In this document: positions 1 to 8,853 of the stretch, in pieces
How the letters are laid out: every line of letters begins with the position of its first letter
How positions within the stretch are numbered: the first letter of the stretch is position 1
Origin: an uncultured Selenomonadaceae bacterium
GTDB lineage: Bacteria; Bacillota; Negativicutes; Selenomonadales; Selenomonadaceae
Direction of reading: 5' to 3'
NCBI GenBank assembly: GCA_905234195.1
Contig: CAJOFR010000012.1
Span: 62,001 to 126,000 of the forward strand
DNA: 64,000 nucleotides
Position numbers and translations under genes: made by a program
The notes under the pieces: generated by a model
What the model was told of the DNA's origin: nothing
The model's input: the letters and a program-made list of their open reading frames with translations, nothing else
The model's database searches: none

Positions 1-660
1 GCGGACGTAGAGGTTTTGAATCCGGATTTGCACATTGCGACGCTGAATGAACAGGGTAGCTTGCAAATTGAAATGCGCGTGGAGCGCGGGCGCGGCTATG
101 TTCCTGCGGAGAAGAATAAAACTCCCGAAGACGTCATAGGCACAATTCCGGTGGACTCAATTTTTTCGCCGGTACTGAGAGTGAACTACAAGGTAGAAGA
201 TACGCGCGTTGGCAACGTGATGGACTATGACAAGCTCGTTTTGGAAGTTTGGACAAATGGGACTGTCAGACCGGACGAGGCAGTAGCTAAGGCGGCGGGG
301 ATTTTGGTTGAGCACTTAAAACTTTTCCGCAACATGGTAGCAGAGCCGGTGCCGGAGCCGCCGGAAGTCGAAGAGGAACAGCCGCAGTTGCAGCCGCAGT
401 CAAATGTTGCGGCACCGCCCGAAGACAGCTCCAAGAGGATTCTCGACACGACGATAGAGGATTTGGATTTGTCGGTCAGGTCGTTTAATTGCCTCAAGCG
501 CGCAGGAATAAATGTCGTGGGCGATCTTGTGGCAAGGACGGAAGAAGAGATGATGAAGGTTCGCAATCTCGGCAGGAAGTCACTCGACGAAGTTAAGAAA
601 AAGTTGGAAGAATACGGCTTGTCGCTCAAGCCCAGCGTTCGTTCTGACACTGAAGAATAA
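1..660 (+). CDS. rpoA: RNA polymerase alpha subunit, C-terminal part (5' end outside window)
   Basis: The frame is open from base 1, so the start lies outside the window; 219 codons are visible. The first ~100 residues are the end of the alpha N-terminal domain ([20 protein letters not shown], then [15 protein letters not shown]), which dimerises and contacts beta/beta'. A Pro/Glu/Gln-rich linker follows (about residues 115-145). Last comes the alpha-CTD with the helix-hairpin-helix DNA-binding core ([26 protein letters not shown]), which contacts UP elements and activators. It ends with a charged tail and TAA. rplQ follows after 14 bp, the usual end of the ribosomal alpha operon. Confidence 0.97.
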   Translation, partial: ADVEVLNPDLHIATLNEQGSLQIEMRVERGRGYVPAEKNKTPEDVIGTIPVDSIFSPVLRVNYKVEDTRVGNVMDYDKLVLEVWTNGTVRPDEAVAKAAGILVEHLKLFRNMVAEPVPEPPEVEEEQPQLQPQSNVAAPPEDSSKRILDTTIEDLDLSVRSFNCLKRAGINVVGDLVARTEEEMMKVRNLGRKSLDEVKKKLEEYGLSLKPSVRSDTEE

Positions 661-674
661 GGTGGAGGTTAGAT

Positions 675-1013
675 ATGAGTTACAGGAAGCTCGGCAGGAA
701 CTCCGGCGCAAGAAAGGCGTTATTTAAAAGTCTCCTTGCCGCACTTTTCAAATATGAACGCATAGAGACGACGGAGGCGAAGGCGAAGGAGTTGCGCAAA
801 TTCGCTGAAAAAGTTGTCACGCTTGCTAAGCGCGGAGATCTTGCGGCGCGTCGTCTTGCTATTCAGGCGGTTGCCGACGTGGAAGTCGTGCACAAAATTT
901 TTGAGGAGTTGCCGGCAAGGTACAGCGAACGCACCGGCGGCTACACGCGCATTTTGAAATTGGGACCCCGTCGCGGCGATGCAGCACCGATGGTTTTAAT
1001 GGAGTTAGTATGA
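675..1013 (+). CDS. rplQ: 50S ribosomal protein L17
   Basis: 112 aa, the normal size for bacterial bL17. The start [20 protein letters not shown] and the end [25 protein letters not shown] are the family's conserved ends. ATG 675 is preceded by a strong Shine-Dalgarno (GGTGGAGG, 661-668). It is a large-subunit protein near the peptide exit tunnel, co-transcribed with rpoA. Its stop overlaps the fabG start (ATGA, 1010-1013), so fatty-acid synthesis genes are translationally coupled to the ribosomal operon here. Confidence 0.97.
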   Translation: MSYRKLGRNSGARKALFKSLLAALFKYERIETTEAKAKELRKFAEKVVTLAKRGDLAARRLAIQAVADVEVVHKIFEELPARYSERTGGYTRILKLGPRRGDAAPMVLMELV

Positions 1014-1753
1014 ACTTGCAGGGAAAATCGGCATTGGTAACCGGTTCTTCGCGGGGTATCGGGCGCGCTGTTGCTCTGAAGTTTGCGGAGCGCGGCGCGA
1101 AGGTCGCCATAAATTTCGCGGGCAATCTTGCGAAGGCGCAGGAAGTTCAGCAGGAGATTGAGGCTAAGGGCGGAGAGGCTCTTTTGGTTCAAGGCGACGT
1201 TGCAAATTTTGAAGTCGTGGCAGATATTGTCAAGAAAATTGTCGACGCTTGGGGCACGGTTGATATTCTCGTGAACAACGCCGGAATCACGCGCGACAAT
1301 CTCTTGATTAAAATGAGTGAAGCAGACTTCGACGCGGTCATTTCGACGAATTTGAAGGGCGTCTTCAACTGCACGAAGGCGGTCACTAAGCTGATGATGA
1401 AACAACGCGGCGGCAGGATTATTAACATGGCGTCGGTTGTCGGGCTGACCGGCAACGCGGGGCAAGCAAATTACGCGGCGGCGAAGGCCGGAATTATCGG
1501 CTTTACGAAATCTTCGGCAAGGGAACTTGCGCCGCGCGGGATAACCGTCAACGCAATCGCTCCCGGATTTATTGATACTGATATGACGGCGGCTATTCCC
1601 GAAAAAATTAAAGCAGACATCTTGACGAAAATTCCTTTCGGAAAAATGGGTAGCCCTGAAGACGTTGCGGACGCGGCGGCTTTCTTGGCATCGGAACAGG
1701 CGGCTTACATTACGGGGCAGGTTATTTGTGTAGACGGCGGCTTTGCAATGTAA
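1010..1753 (+). CDS. fabG: 3-oxoacyl-[acyl-carrier-protein] reductase
   Basis: 247 aa short-chain dehydrogenase/reductase. The NADPH-binding glycine motif TGSSRGIG lies near residue 11, the NNAG structural motif near 88, and the Ser-Tyr-Lys triad is in NMASVVG and YAAAK. The C-terminus ([14 protein letters not shown]) is typical of FabG. It reduces 3-oxoacyl-ACP in FASII elongation. The ATG overlaps the rplQ stop by 4 bp, and acpP, fabK and fabF follow on the same strand, which supports FabG over other SDRs. Confidence 0.95.
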   Translation: MNLQGKSALVTGSSRGIGRAVALKFAERGAKVAINFAGNLAKAQEVQQEIEAKGGEALLVQGDVANFEVVADIVKKIVDAWGTVDILVNNAGITRDNLLIKMSEADFDAVISTNLKGVFNCTKAVTKLMMKQRGGRIINMASVVGLTGNAGQANYAAAKAGIIGFTKSSARELAPRGITVNAIAPGFIDTDMTAAIPEKIKADILTKIPFGKMGSPEDVADAAAFLASEQAAYITGQVICVDGGFAM

Positions 1754-1780
1754 GGCGTGCACTTGAAGGGAGGTGGCAGT

Positions 1781-2008
1781 GTGTCAACGTTTGAACAGGT
1801 CAAAAAAATCGTGGTAGAGCAGCTCGGAGTAGAGGCTGACGAGGTTCAGATGAGCTCAACTTTCGTGGACGATCTTGGCGCGGATTCTCTGGACATAGTC
1901 GAATTGATTATGGCTTTTGAGGAGGAATTTAATATCGAAATTCCTGACGAGAAGGCTGAAAAAATCAAGACCGTTGAAGATGTTGTAAAGTTCATCGACG
2001 GCGTGTGA
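1781..2008 (+). CDS. acpP: acyl carrier protein
   Basis: 75 aa counted from GTG 1781, chosen because AAGGGAGGTGG (1766-1776) is a strong ribosome-binding site just upstream and the protein then begins [16 protein letters not shown] as ACPs do. The in-frame GTG at 1757 would place the SD inside the coding region. [10 protein letters not shown] carries the serine that receives the 4'-phosphopantetheine arm. It is a small acidic four-helix carrier that shuttles acyl chains between FabG, FabK and FabF. A rho-independent terminator follows directly. Confidence 0.95.
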   Translation: MSTFEQVKKIVVEQLGVEADEVQMSSTFVDDLGADSLDIVELIMAFEEEFNIEIPDEKAEKIKTVEDVVKFIDGV

Positions 2009-2031
2009 TAACAACATGGCAATATGATAGT

Positions 2032-2071
2032 AAAATCCCGTGAAGGCGAAAGGTTCTTCGCGGGATTTTTT
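2032..2071 (+). terminator. intrinsic terminator between acpP and fabK
   Basis: Stem TCCCGTGAAG (2036-2045) pairs with CTTCGCGGGA (2056-2065), 10 bp with one T-G wobble, around a 10-nt loop, followed by six T (2066-2071). It should separate the rpoA-rplQ-fabG-acpP transcript from fabK-fabF-rnc, or reduce read-through into them. No clear separate promoter was seen downstream. Confidence 0.85.
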
Positions 2072-2090
2072 AGAAGGGAGAGTTTTTTTT

Positions 2091-3032
2091 ATGAAACTTC
2101 CTGAACTTAGAATCGGAAATAAAATTGCGCGCGTGCCGATTGTGCAGGGCGGAATGGCGATAAGACTTTCTACGGCAAGATTGGCGGCGGCGGTGGCGAA
2201 CGCAGGCGGAATAGGATTGATCGCGGCGTCGGGCATGACGCACCCTGAATTGCGCTACGAAATAAATTTGGCGCGGTCACTGACGAAAGGAATAATCGGA
2301 ATAAATATCATGGTGGCAGCGTCGGATTTTGCGGGGATAGTCAAAACTGCAATCGACGCGGGAATAGATTTAATCGTGGCGGGCGCAGGATTTTCGCGGG
2401 ATATTTTCGGGCTGGGCAGAGAATCTCAAACGCCGATAGTGCCGATAGTTTCTTCCGTCAAGCTGGCGAAAATATCAGAGAAATTGGGCGCGGCCGCCGT
2501 CGTCGTGGAAGGCAAAGAGGCAGGCGGACATTTGGGCACGGATATTTCAGTTAGGGAACTGATAGAGCCGATACGCGCGGCGGTGAAATTACCGATAATC
2601 GCGGCGGGCGGCATCTTGAGCGGCAAAGACATTGTCGAAATGCTGAACATGGGAGCGAACGGCGTGCAGATGGGTTCACGTTTTGCGGCGAGCCTGGAAT
2701 CAAACGCGGCACCGAGTCTGAAAGAATATTACTTGAAGTCAAAGCCGGAAGATGTCGTCGTAATTCACAGCCCTGTAGGTTTACCCGGGCGCGCGGTACG
2801 AACTCCATTTTCAAAGCGCGTTATGGAAGGACCCGTCCCGCCAAAAGTTTGCGACTCCTGTTTGAAAGCGTGCAGGCACAATTTTTGTATCGTGCGGGCG
2901 TTAATGCGGGCGCAACAAGGCGATTTGGAAACGGGCTTGGTGTTCACCGGCGAATACATGCCGAGAATAAAAGAGATATTACCTGTCAGCGAAATCATGC
3001 GGCAGCTTGTCGACGAAGCAGAAGCGGTGTAA
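2091..3032 (+). CDS. fabK: FabK-type enoyl-ACP reductase / nitronate monooxygenase-family flavoprotein
   Basis: 313 aa from ATG 2091, which follows the SD AGAAGGGAGAG (2072-2082). It is a TIM-barrel FMN protein of the FabK/2-nitropropane dioxygenase family: IVQGGMAIRLS at the start, EGKEAGGHLGTD with the catalytic-type histidine, AAGGIL and NGVQMGSRF for FMN phosphate binding. A Cys-rich C-terminal segment (CDSCLKACRHNFC) is an addition I do not associate with pneumococcal FabK. The position between acpP and fabF argues for the last reductive step of FASII, but nitronate monooxygenases share these motifs, so the exact substrate is inferred from context. Confidence 0.8.
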   Translation: MKLPELRIGNKIARVPIVQGGMAIRLSTARLAAAVANAGGIGLIAASGMTHPELRYEINLARSLTKGIIGINIMVAASDFAGIVKTAIDAGIDLIVAGAGFSRDIFGLGRESQTPIVPIVSSVKLAKISEKLGAAAVVVEGKEAGGHLGTDISVRELIEPIRAAVKLPIIAAGGILSGKDIVEMLNMGANGVQMGSRFAASLESNAAPSLKEYYLKSKPEDVVVIHSPVGLPGRAVRTPFSKRVMEGPVPPKVCDSCLKACRHNFCIVRALMRAQQGDLETGLVFTGEYMPRIKEILPVSEIMRQLVDEAEAV

Positions 3033-3050
3033 CGGAAGGGAGCGTTTTTT

Positions 3051-4295
3051 TTGAAAAATCGAGTAGTGATAACGGGATTGGGCGCAATCACGCCGATAGG
3101 TATCGGGAAGGAAGAATTTTTCGCGGGGCTCAAGGCGGGACAAAACGGAATTGAAAAAATTACGCAATTCGACGCCGCAGAGTACGATTGTCAAATTGCC
3201 GGCGAAGTCAAAAATTTTAATCCCGACGACTTCATTGACAAGAAAGAATCCAAAAGAATGGACAGGTACACGCAATTTGCGGTGGCGGCGTCCAAAATGG
3301 CTCTTGCTGATTCAAAACTTGACTTAAGTACCGTTGACAGGAATCGCGTTGGAGTTTTCATAGGCGCGGGAATCGGCGGCATGAGGACTTTGCACAGCCA
3401 ATACGAAAAACTTTTTTCCAAAGGTCCTTCGAGAATCAGCCCGTTTTTCATTCCGATGATGATAGCGAACATGGCGTCGGGGCAGGTTGCCATTGCGCTG
3501 AATATTCATGGACCTTCAGAATGTATCGTGACTGCCTGCGCGAGCGGCACGAATTGTATTGGCGATGCTTTTTACGCGATTAGACAGGGCGAGGCTACGA
3601 TTATGTTCGCGGGCGGCACGGAATCGAGCATTTCACCTGCGGGCGTTGCCGGTTTTATCGCAATGAAAGCCCTCTGCGTGGATCATAATGACGACCCGCA
3701 TCATGCGTCGAGACCTTTCGACAAAAATCGTAGCGGTTTTGTCATGGGCGAAGGTTCCGGAATTGTCCTGCTTGAGGATTTGGAGCACGCTTTGAATCGC
3801 GGAGCAAAAATCTACGCGGAAGTTATCGGCTACGGGCGCAACAACGACGCCTATCATATCACGACGCCCGCGCCGAACGGAGAATACCAGGCGAAATGCA
3901 TGCAACTTGCAATCGACAGCGCGGGTATCGCGCCCGAAGAGGTGGACTACATTAACGCGCATGGAACGTCGACGCATTTTAATGACGACGGCGAAACTAA
4001 GGCGATTAAAACGGTTTTCGGCGAGCACGCCTACAAATTGGCGGTGTCCTCCACAAAATCCATGACAGGGCACATGTTGGGCGCGGCAGGCGGCGTGGAG
4101 GCGATAGCGACGATTATGGCGATTGACGAAGGGATTATTCCGCCCACGATAAATTACGAGACGCCCGACGAAGGACTTGACCTTGATTATGTTCCGAATA
4201 ATTCCCGCGCGGGAAAAGTCAATACAGCTTTGTCAAATTCTTTCGGCTTCGGCGGACACAATGCTTGCATCGTTTTGAGGAAATTCAATGGCTGA
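3051..4295 (+). CDS. fabF: beta-ketoacyl-ACP synthase II
   Basis: 414 aa, the full length of KAS II. Start is TTG 3051 behind GGAAGGGAG (3034-3042); the protein begins [17 protein letters not shown]. The nucleophile Cys lies near residue 163 in TACASGTN. The two catalytic histidines are in NAHGTST (~303) and [12 protein letters not shown] (~340), and the C-terminal loop is [16 protein letters not shown]. It condenses malonyl-ACP with acyl-ACP. Its stop overlaps the rnc start by 8 bp, so the two are translationally coupled. Confidence 0.96.
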   Translation: MKNRVVITGLGAITPIGIGKEEFFAGLKAGQNGIEKITQFDAAEYDCQIAGEVKNFNPDDFIDKKESKRMDRYTQFAVAASKMALADSKLDLSTVDRNRVGVFIGAGIGGMRTLHSQYEKLFSKGPSRISPFFIPMMIANMASGQVAIALNIHGPSECIVTACASGTNCIGDAFYAIRQGEATIMFAGGTESSISPAGVAGFIAMKALCVDHNDDPHHASRPFDKNRSGFVMGEGSGIVLLEDLEHALNRGAKIYAEVIGYGRNNDAYHITTPAPNGEYQAKCMQLAIDSAGIAPEEVDYINAHGTSTHFNDDGETKAIKTVFGEHAYKLAVSSTKSMTGHMLGAAGGVEAIATIMAIDEGIIPPTINYETPDEGLDLDYVPNNSRAGKVNTALSNSFGFGGHNACIVLRKFNG

Positions 4296-5019
4296 AATCG
4301 GAATGACAATGGACGAATCGCGCCGCCGTGAACTGTTGAAATTGGAAAAAGTTTTAGGCGTGAAATTCAATCGGCTGGAACTGCTGAACTTGGCGTTGAC
4401 GCATAAATCTTTTTCAAACGAGCGCGAAGACCGGACGAACAACAACGAGCGGCTTGAATTTTTGGGCGACGCGGTATTGGAGCTGGCGACGAGCACATAT
4501 CTTTTTAACAAGTTCAAAAAATTATCGGAGGGCGAACTCACCAGGACGCGCGCGGCTATAGTTTGTCAGCCGACGTTGGCGCGGCTGGCGAACAAATTGG
4601 GCTTGGGAGATTTATTGTTGCTCGGTCACGGCGAGGAGGCGAACGGCGGGCGCGGGCGCGAATCAACTTTGGAGGACGCGCTCGAATCGATTATCGGGGC
4701 GATTTATCTGGACTTAGGCTGGGAGGCGGCGCGCGATTATGTTTTCCGTCAGTTCGCGGAGGAGTTTGAAAATTTCAGAGCCGGCAACAGCATAAAGGAC
4801 TACAAGACGACATTGCAGGAGATTATTCAGCGCGACCCGACGAAGACGATAACTTACGTCGAACTGAACGAGAGCGGACCCGACCACATGAAAACTTTTG
4901 AGTTTGCCGTTGAGATTGACGGGGAAGTTTATGGCAAAGGGATTGGGCACACGAAAAAATTTGCCGAGCAGATGGCGGCGAAACAAGCCCTTGATCTAGT
5001 GATAAGCGGTAAGGGATAA
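4288..5019 (+). CDS. rnc: ribonuclease III
   Basis: 243 aa. The N-terminal endonuclease domain carries the signature [14 protein letters not shown], with acidic metal ligands there and in [14 protein letters not shown]. The C-terminal dsRNA-binding domain starts near residue 165 ([11 protein letters not shown]) and ends [10 protein letters not shown]. It processes rRNA precursors and other double-stranded RNA. The ATG lies within the fabF end. The last codons (ISGKG-stop) are written by a heptamer repeat array that starts at 4999, so the C-terminus looks altered by repeat intrusion. Usual partners smc/ftsY are absent downstream. Confidence 0.95.
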   Translation: MAEIGMTMDESRRRELLKLEKVLGVKFNRLELLNLALTHKSFSNEREDRTNNNERLEFLGDAVLELATSTYLFNKFKKLSEGELTRTRAAIVCQPTLARLANKLGLGDLLLLGHGEEANGGRGRESTLEDALESIIGAIYLDLGWEAARDYVFRQFAEEFENFRAGNSIKDYKTTLQEIIQRDPTKTITYVELNESGPDHMKTFEFAVEIDGEVYGKGIGHTKKFAEQMAAKQALDLVISGKG

Positions 5020-5069
5020 GCGGTAAGATTTTTTCTCTTGATACTTGCCCCTTTCCCCTTGATAAGGGG
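4999..5069. repeat. heptamer array, inverted pair (array 1)
   Basis: Left arm 4999-5028 consists of 7-nt units (TAGTGAT, AAGCGGT, AAGGGAT, AAGCGGT). After a short AT-rich core, the right arm 5037-5069 carries the complementary type (CTTGCCC, CTTTCCC). It begins inside rnc and supplies its stop codon. It directly precedes the three-hairpin element at 5072, and a further short unit (AATCCCTAG, 5183-5191) closes the region at the dnaB stop. Confidence 0.75.
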
Positions 5070-5071
5070 CT

Positions 5072-5172
5072 CTTCTTTTCTTTTGGCGCAAAAGAAAAGA
5101 AGCAAAAGAAAACTGCCCGCAGAGGTCGCATCACGCGACCAAATGCGGGCGGCCGCACGTCCTTGTGCGGCC
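5072..5172 (+). repeat. three-hairpin structured element, copy 1
   Basis: Hairpin 1: 14-bp perfect stem CTTCTTTTCTTTTG / CAAAAGAAAAGAAG with 3-nt loop GCG (5072-5102). A 12-nt A-rich spacer follows. Hairpin 2: outer stem GCCCGC (5115-5120) with GCGGGC (5145-5150), 3/4-nt internal loop, inner stem GGTCGC / GCGACC with loop ATCAC (5124-5140). Hairpin 3: GGCCGCAC / GTGCGGCC around GTCCTT (5151-5172). It lies 3' of rnc in the same orientation. The same layout with different stem sequences recurs at 43270 and 52778, which points to a conserved RNA fold. Function unknown. Confidence 0.8.
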
Positions 5173-5189
5173 TCTACTTTTAATAATCC

Positions 5190-6545
5190 CTAGTCGTCGT
5201 CGTCGTTGTAGCTAATATCGTCGTCACGAACATAGGCAACCGAAGTGAAGAGCATGCACTCTTTATTGAAGAAGAGCCGCAAATTTGTCGTGGGACCGTT
5301 GCGATTTTTCGCGATAATCAATTCGGCAAGGTTTTCGTTTTCAGCCTCTTGCTTGTAATAATTTTCGCGGTAGAGGAACATAACCATATCGGCATCTTGC
5401 TCCAGCGAACCGGACTCACGCAAATCACTAAGTTGCGGACGTTTATCCGCGCGTAGTTCAACATTTCGCGAAAGCTGACTCAAGGCGATAACAGGCACGT
5501 CAATTTCGCGCGCCAAAGCCTTTAGGTTGCGGGAAATTTCGGAAATCTCCTGCTGGCGGTTGGAATCAAGTCTGTTCGAGGAAGATCCTTGCATCAGCTG
5601 AAGATAGTCGATAACAATCAAGTCAAGCCCGCTGTCCATTTTCAGGCGGCGCGCCTTCGAGCGAAGTTCCAGAGCCGAAATCCCGACGGTGTCATCAATA
5701 AAAAGACTTATATTCTGCAGATGCTGAAAGGCGTTGACGATATTCATGAACTCTTCTTCAGTCAGCTGACCGGTATTTACTTTCAGCGAATCAACTTTGC
5801 TGTCGGCGACCAAAAGACGAGTACCGAGTTGCAGTTTGCTCATCTCCAGCGAAAAAATTGCGACCTTCCTGCCCGCCAACGCGGCGTTCATGGCGATATT
5901 CAACGCGAAAGAAGTTTTTCCCATAGACGGGCGGGCGGCTATCAAAATCAAATCGGAACGCTGAAAACCATTTGTGATTCTGTCCAGATCTTCAAAGCCG
6001 CTCCCGACGCCGCCGATACTTTCCGGATTGTGGAAAAGCTGACGGATTCTGTCGAAGGAACGTTCCAAAATCGGCGTGATATTTTCAAATTCGTTGCGCG
6101 TGCTTTTCAAAGTCACGCTCAAAATTTTTTGTTCGGCGTTTTCAAGAATTTGGGAGACGGGTTTCATATCCTGGTAGGCTTCGGAGGAAATTTCTTCGCC
6201 CGCGTAAATAAGTTTGCGGAGGGTAGCTTTTTCCTTGATAACTTTCGCGTACTCCTCAACGTAAGCCGTCGTGTGAGCAAGGTCGCCCAAAGCCATAACC
6301 GAGCGCAAATCCATTTTGTTGAGCATTCCGGCGCGGTGCAATTTTTCTATCAGCGAAAGCAAGTTCGGGACTATTCCTTCGTTGTACAATTCCAAAATCG
6401 CGCCGTAAATTACTTGGTGCTCTCCCCTGTAAAAATCTTCTTTGTTTAAAATTGCCGAGACTGCGGAAACAATTTCGCCTTTTTTCAGCAGGAGCGCACT
6501 AAGCACGAATTTTTCCATCTCCACCACGTTTGGAAGTTCACGCAT
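5190..6545 (-). CDS. dnaB: replicative DNA helicase
   Basis: 451 aa. The N-terminal helical domain begins MRELPNVVEMEKFVLSALLL, a divergent form of the usual 'AEQAVLGAIL' start. The RecA-like helicase domain has Walker A ARPSMGKTS at ~203-211, IFSLEMSK, the Walker B region DLIVIDYLQLM, and the arginine-finger area AKNRNGPT. It unwinds DNA ahead of the replication fork as a hexamer. The tail is acidic (YNDDDD). The gene is convergent with rnc; its usual partner rplI is not adjacent. Confidence 0.95.
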   Translation of the reverse strand: MRELPNVVEMEKFVLSALLLKKGEIVSAVSAILNKEDFYRGEHQVIYGAILELYNEGIVPNLLSLIEKLHRAGMLNKMDLRSVMALGDLAHTTAYVEEYAKVIKEKATLRKLIYAGEEISSEAYQDMKPVSQILENAEQKILSVTLKSTRNEFENITPILERSFDRIRQLFHNPESIGGVGSGFEDLDRITNGFQRSDLILIAARPSMGKTSFALNIAMNAALAGRKVAIFSLEMSKLQLGTRLLVADSKVDSLKVNTGQLTEEEFMNIVNAFQHLQNISLFIDDTVGISALELRSKARRLKMDSGLDLIVIDYLQLMQGSSSNRLDSNRQQEISEISRNLKALAREIDVPVIALSQLSRNVELRADKRPQLSDLRESGSLEQDADMVMFLYRENYYKQEAENENLAELIIAKNRNGPTTNLRLFFNKECMLFTSVAYVRDDDISYNDDDD

Positions 6546-6631
6546 CGAAATTACTCCCTCTCCTTTGACAAAAATTCCTCTCGTAAATTCGACTTGATTC
6601 GCGATAATTCCTGTGTCAAACGTCTAAAATT

Positions 6632-6642
6632 TGTGCTATAAT
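6632..6642 (+). promoter_or_regulatory. candidate extended -10 promoter for the PHP gene
   Basis: TGC followed by TATAAT (6634-6642) is an extended -10 element 46 bp before the TTG start at 6688. No good -35 is visible 17 bp upstream (TGTCAA), which fits an extended -10 promoter. Confidence 0.55.
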
Positions 6643-6687
6643 TCGATTGACTGAACAGAGAAAATTTTTTCAAGGGACGTGGTATTT

Positions 6688-7419
6688 TTGAAAGACGTAA
6701 TTGACGTTCACATACACACGACAGCTTCGGGGCATGCTTACAGTACTTTTCGCGAAGTTGTTGGCGCGGCAAAAAAAATCGGGCTGGAGCTCGTGGGGAT
6801 ATCTGACCACGCGCCGCTTATGCCGGGCAGCTGTCACGATTTTAATTTTATAAATTTCAAAGTCATTCCGCGCGAAATGGACGGGCTGAAAATTGTCATG
6901 GGCGTGGAGCTAAACATAATCGATTATTCGGGCAGTACGGATTTACCCGCGCAACTTTTGAAGAGGACGGACTACGCGATAGCCAGCTTGCACGATGTTT
7001 GCGTTGACGCGGGGTCTTTGGCGGAGAATACGGCGGCGATTATCGGCGCGATGAGAAATCCGCACGTCGTCATAATCGGGCACCCCGACAATCCGTTTTT
7101 CCCTGTGGACTTCGACGCGATAGCCGCCGTCGCGAAAGAAAATCATGTCCTGCTGGAAATAAACGACAGCTCCTACAAATCGAAGGGGTCGCGCGCGGGT
7201 TCGCGGGAGACGGTGAAATTTCTGCTTGCCGCCTGCAAAAAATTTAAGACGCCGGTTATTATTGGCAGCGACGCTCATTTTGACCTTGACGTTGGAAATC
7301 ACAGGGCGGCGTTGGAAGTTCTGCAGCAAGAAAATTTTCCGGAAGAGCTTGTGATAAATTCTGACGTGGAGAAATTTTTTGAGCACGTCAGGTTCAGAAA
7401 ATCCCTCGCTCCGAAATAA
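6688..7419 (+). CDS. PHP-domain metal-dependent phosphoesterase
   Basis: 243 aa from TTG 6688, placed 10 nt after the SD AAGGGA (6672-6677); an upstream GTG at 6679 sits too close to that SD. The protein has the PHP metal-binding motifs in order: DVHIHTTASGHA at the N-terminus, GISDHAP, GVELNI, ASLHD, GHPDNPF, LEINDSS and GSDAHF. This is the YcdX-like branch of stand-alone PHP phosphatases. The substrate cannot be told from sequence. It is monocistronic between its own promoter and a terminator. Confidence 0.85.
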   Translation: MKDVIDVHIHTTASGHAYSTFREVVGAAKKIGLELVGISDHAPLMPGSCHDFNFINFKVIPREMDGLKIVMGVELNIIDYSGSTDLPAQLLKRTDYAIASLHDVCVDAGSLAENTAAIIGAMRNPHVVIIGHPDNPFFPVDFDAIAAVAKENHVLLEINDSSYKSKGSRAGSRETVKFLLAACKKFKTPVIIGSDAHFDLDVGNHRAALEVLQQENFPEELVINSDVEKFFEHVRFRKSLAPK

Positions 7420-7434
7420 AATATTTTTCGCAAC

Positions 7435-7471
7435 AAAAAAGCGCGGGGCTTTTAAATCTTCCGCGCTTTTA
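7435..7471. terminator. bidirectional intrinsic terminator
   Basis: GCGCGG (7441-7446) pairs with CCGCGC (7461-7466). The stem is flanked by an A-run on the left (7435-7440) and T-run on the right (7467-7470), so it can end both the PHP gene (+) and the convergent 3D-domain gene (-). Confidence 0.8.
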
Positions 7472-7501
7472 GTTTTATTTTGAGTTCGTATTTAATTTTC
7501 A

Positions 7502-8155
7502 TCATCTTAAAATATACACCGTTACGTTACGACGTCCAAACTGCATAGCCTCAGCATAACTTTCCATACAAAGATCTATTCTATGACCATAAATTGCTCC
7601 GCCGGTATCGGCTGCAATAGCTTCTCCATAACCCGGGATATAAAGGCGACTGCCAAGAGGAATAATACTCGGATCGACAGCGGCAACCCCGTACGTTGCG
7701 GGAATACCCGTCGCGGTAATCCCGTCACCATTTCCGTCGGACGCAAGGTACGCCGTCGCCTCCATAGAAAGCACGTAACTATATTCCCTGTTGCCGACGC
7801 TCGTCATTTCAACCATATTTTTCTTCGCGGGCTCCTCCACAAAGCCGACGAGTTCCAATTCAGAATCCGGAATCTTAATTGCAGAATTTATGCCGGAAAT
7901 TTCGCCGACAGCGGAATCTCCAATCGCTTGAGTTATATCAATAAATTCAGACATGTTTTCAGTCTGCACGGAATTTTCTTCACTTGGCAACACAAACTGC
8001 GCCGCTAATACTTGAGAGTCTTCAGTCTCCATAGTTTTAATTTCGTTTACTTGCGTGGTGAATCCGAAGTTCAAAGCTGCAAAGCCGATAATCATCATGC
8101 AAAATAAGCATCTAAGTTCGCTGATTCTCCAACCTCTTGAATTTTTCTTTTTCAT
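7502..8155 (-). CDS. membrane-anchored 3D-domain cell-wall protein
   Basis: 217 aa from ATG 8155 (MKKKNSRGWRISELR). An upstream in-frame ATG at 8269 is rejected because the promoter at 8272-8300 would start RNA at about that point. One hydrophobic N-terminal segment (CMMIIGFAALNFGF) serves as signal/anchor. A linker follows, then a C-terminal 3D domain (from ~125): MEATAYLASDGNGDGITATG, GVAAVDPSIIPLGSRLYIPG, AADTGGAIYGHRIDL, which holds the three conserved aspartates. Such domains are found in lytic transglycosylase/Rpf2-like enzymes that cut peptidoglycan. No strong SD is visible at 8155, so the start is moderately sure. Confidence 0.8.
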   Translation of the reverse strand: MKKKNSRGWRISELRCLFCMMIIGFAALNFGFTTQVNEIKTMETEDSQVLAAQFVLPSEENSVQTENMSEFIDITQAIGDSAVGEISGINSAIKIPDSELELVGFVEEPAKKNMVEMTSVGNREYSYVLSMEATAYLASDGNGDGITATGIPATYGVAAVDPSIIPLGSRLYIPGYGEAIAADTGGAIYGHRIDLCMESYAEAMQFGRRNVTVYILR

Positions 8156-8271
8156 TTTCTTTGCTGCACGCGCGCACAAAAAAATACGCCCATAGCCCGT
8201 CGATGAGATACGACGCACCTTTTCGCAGCCTACCCCCTTTCTAAAACTAAAAACTTTTTTTTGACACATTT

Positions 8272-8300
8272 ATTATCTCATATGCAGGTGAAATTGTCAT
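8272..8300 (-). promoter_or_regulatory. sigma-A-type promoter for the 3D-domain gene
   Basis: Read on the minus strand: -35 ATGACA (8295-8300), 17-bp spacer, -10 GATAAT (8272-8277); 5/6 matches in each box. It predicts a 5' leader of about 110 nt before ATG 8155, rich in G runs and local inverted repeats (GTCG-N8-CGAC) and ending in a T-run. Confidence 0.65.
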
Positions 8301-8420
8301 GAAAACGAAAAAATATTTAAAATTTACTATGAATAAAAATCCGGCAAAAAAATCTTGAATATCGTCAGCTATTCGGGTAAAATTTAGCGGTGAATTAAAT
8401 TTGGAAAGGACTTCGACAAA

Positions 8421-8795
8421 ATGAAAATTATTCATACGGATAAAGCACCGGCGGCTGTCGGACCGTACAGCCAGGCGGTCGAGATTAACGGGGTGGTTTA
8501 CACTTCGGGGCAAATTGCGATTGATCCTGCCGTTGGAAAAATTACGGCGGAGGACATCGCGGGGCAAGCCGAGCAGTGCTGTAAAAATCTTGCGGCGGTT
8601 TTGGAGGCGGCGGGATTAAATTTCACGAACGTTGTCAAGACGACTTGTTTTCTTGCGGAAATTGCAGACTTCAAAACTTTTAATGCCGTCTATGAAAAAT
8701 TTTTCGTGAGTAAACCTGCGCGCAGTTGTGTTGCGGTGAAGGATTTGCCCGCCGGCGCGCTCTGTGAAATCGAATTAGTTGCTAGTGGTAAGTGA
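8421..8795 (+). CDS. ridA: RidA family reactive intermediate/imine deaminase
   Basis: 124 aa YjgF/YER057c/UK114 protein. It shows [13 protein letters not shown] at the N-terminus, SGQIAIDP, the [10 protein letters not shown] strand, and the C-terminal signature [24 protein letters not shown] with the catalytic arginine. It hydrolyses toxic 2-aminoacrylate/enamine products of PLP enzymes. ATG 8421 has the SD GGAAAGGA (8402-8409). Its last residues (ASGK-stop) are encoded by a heptamer array. Confidence 0.93.
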   Translation: MKIIHTDKAPAAVGPYSQAVEINGVVYTSGQIAIDPAVGKITAEDIAGQAEQCCKNLAAVLEAAGLNFTNVVKTTCFLAEIADFKTFNAVYEKFFVSKPARSCVAVKDLPAGALCEIELVASGK

Positions 8796-8836
8796 TAAGT
8801 GGCAAGGGGCAAGATTTTCTTTCCCCTTATCCCTTA
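8783..8836. repeat. heptamer array, inverted pair (array 2)
   Basis: Units TAGTGGT, AAGTGAT, AAGTGGC, AAGGGGC (8783-8813), then an AT-rich core (ATTTTCTTT) and the complementary arm CCCCTTATCCCTTA (8823-8836). It overlaps the ridA end, supplies its TGA stop, and ends just before the tyrS ribosome-binding site. Confidence 0.75.
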
Positions 8837-8853
8837 GAGAAGGAGAGAGTTTG

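Noticed and set aside
2040-2090. Longer N-terminus for FabK from the upstream in-frame codon at 2040
   Set aside because: It would run through the terminator hairpin; ATG 2091 has the ribosome-binding site.
8156-8265. A ydaO/c-di-AMP, c-di-GMP or cobalamin riboswitch before the 3D-domain gene
   Set aside because: None of the conserved core motifs I know for these classes is present; kept only as an unassigned structured leader.
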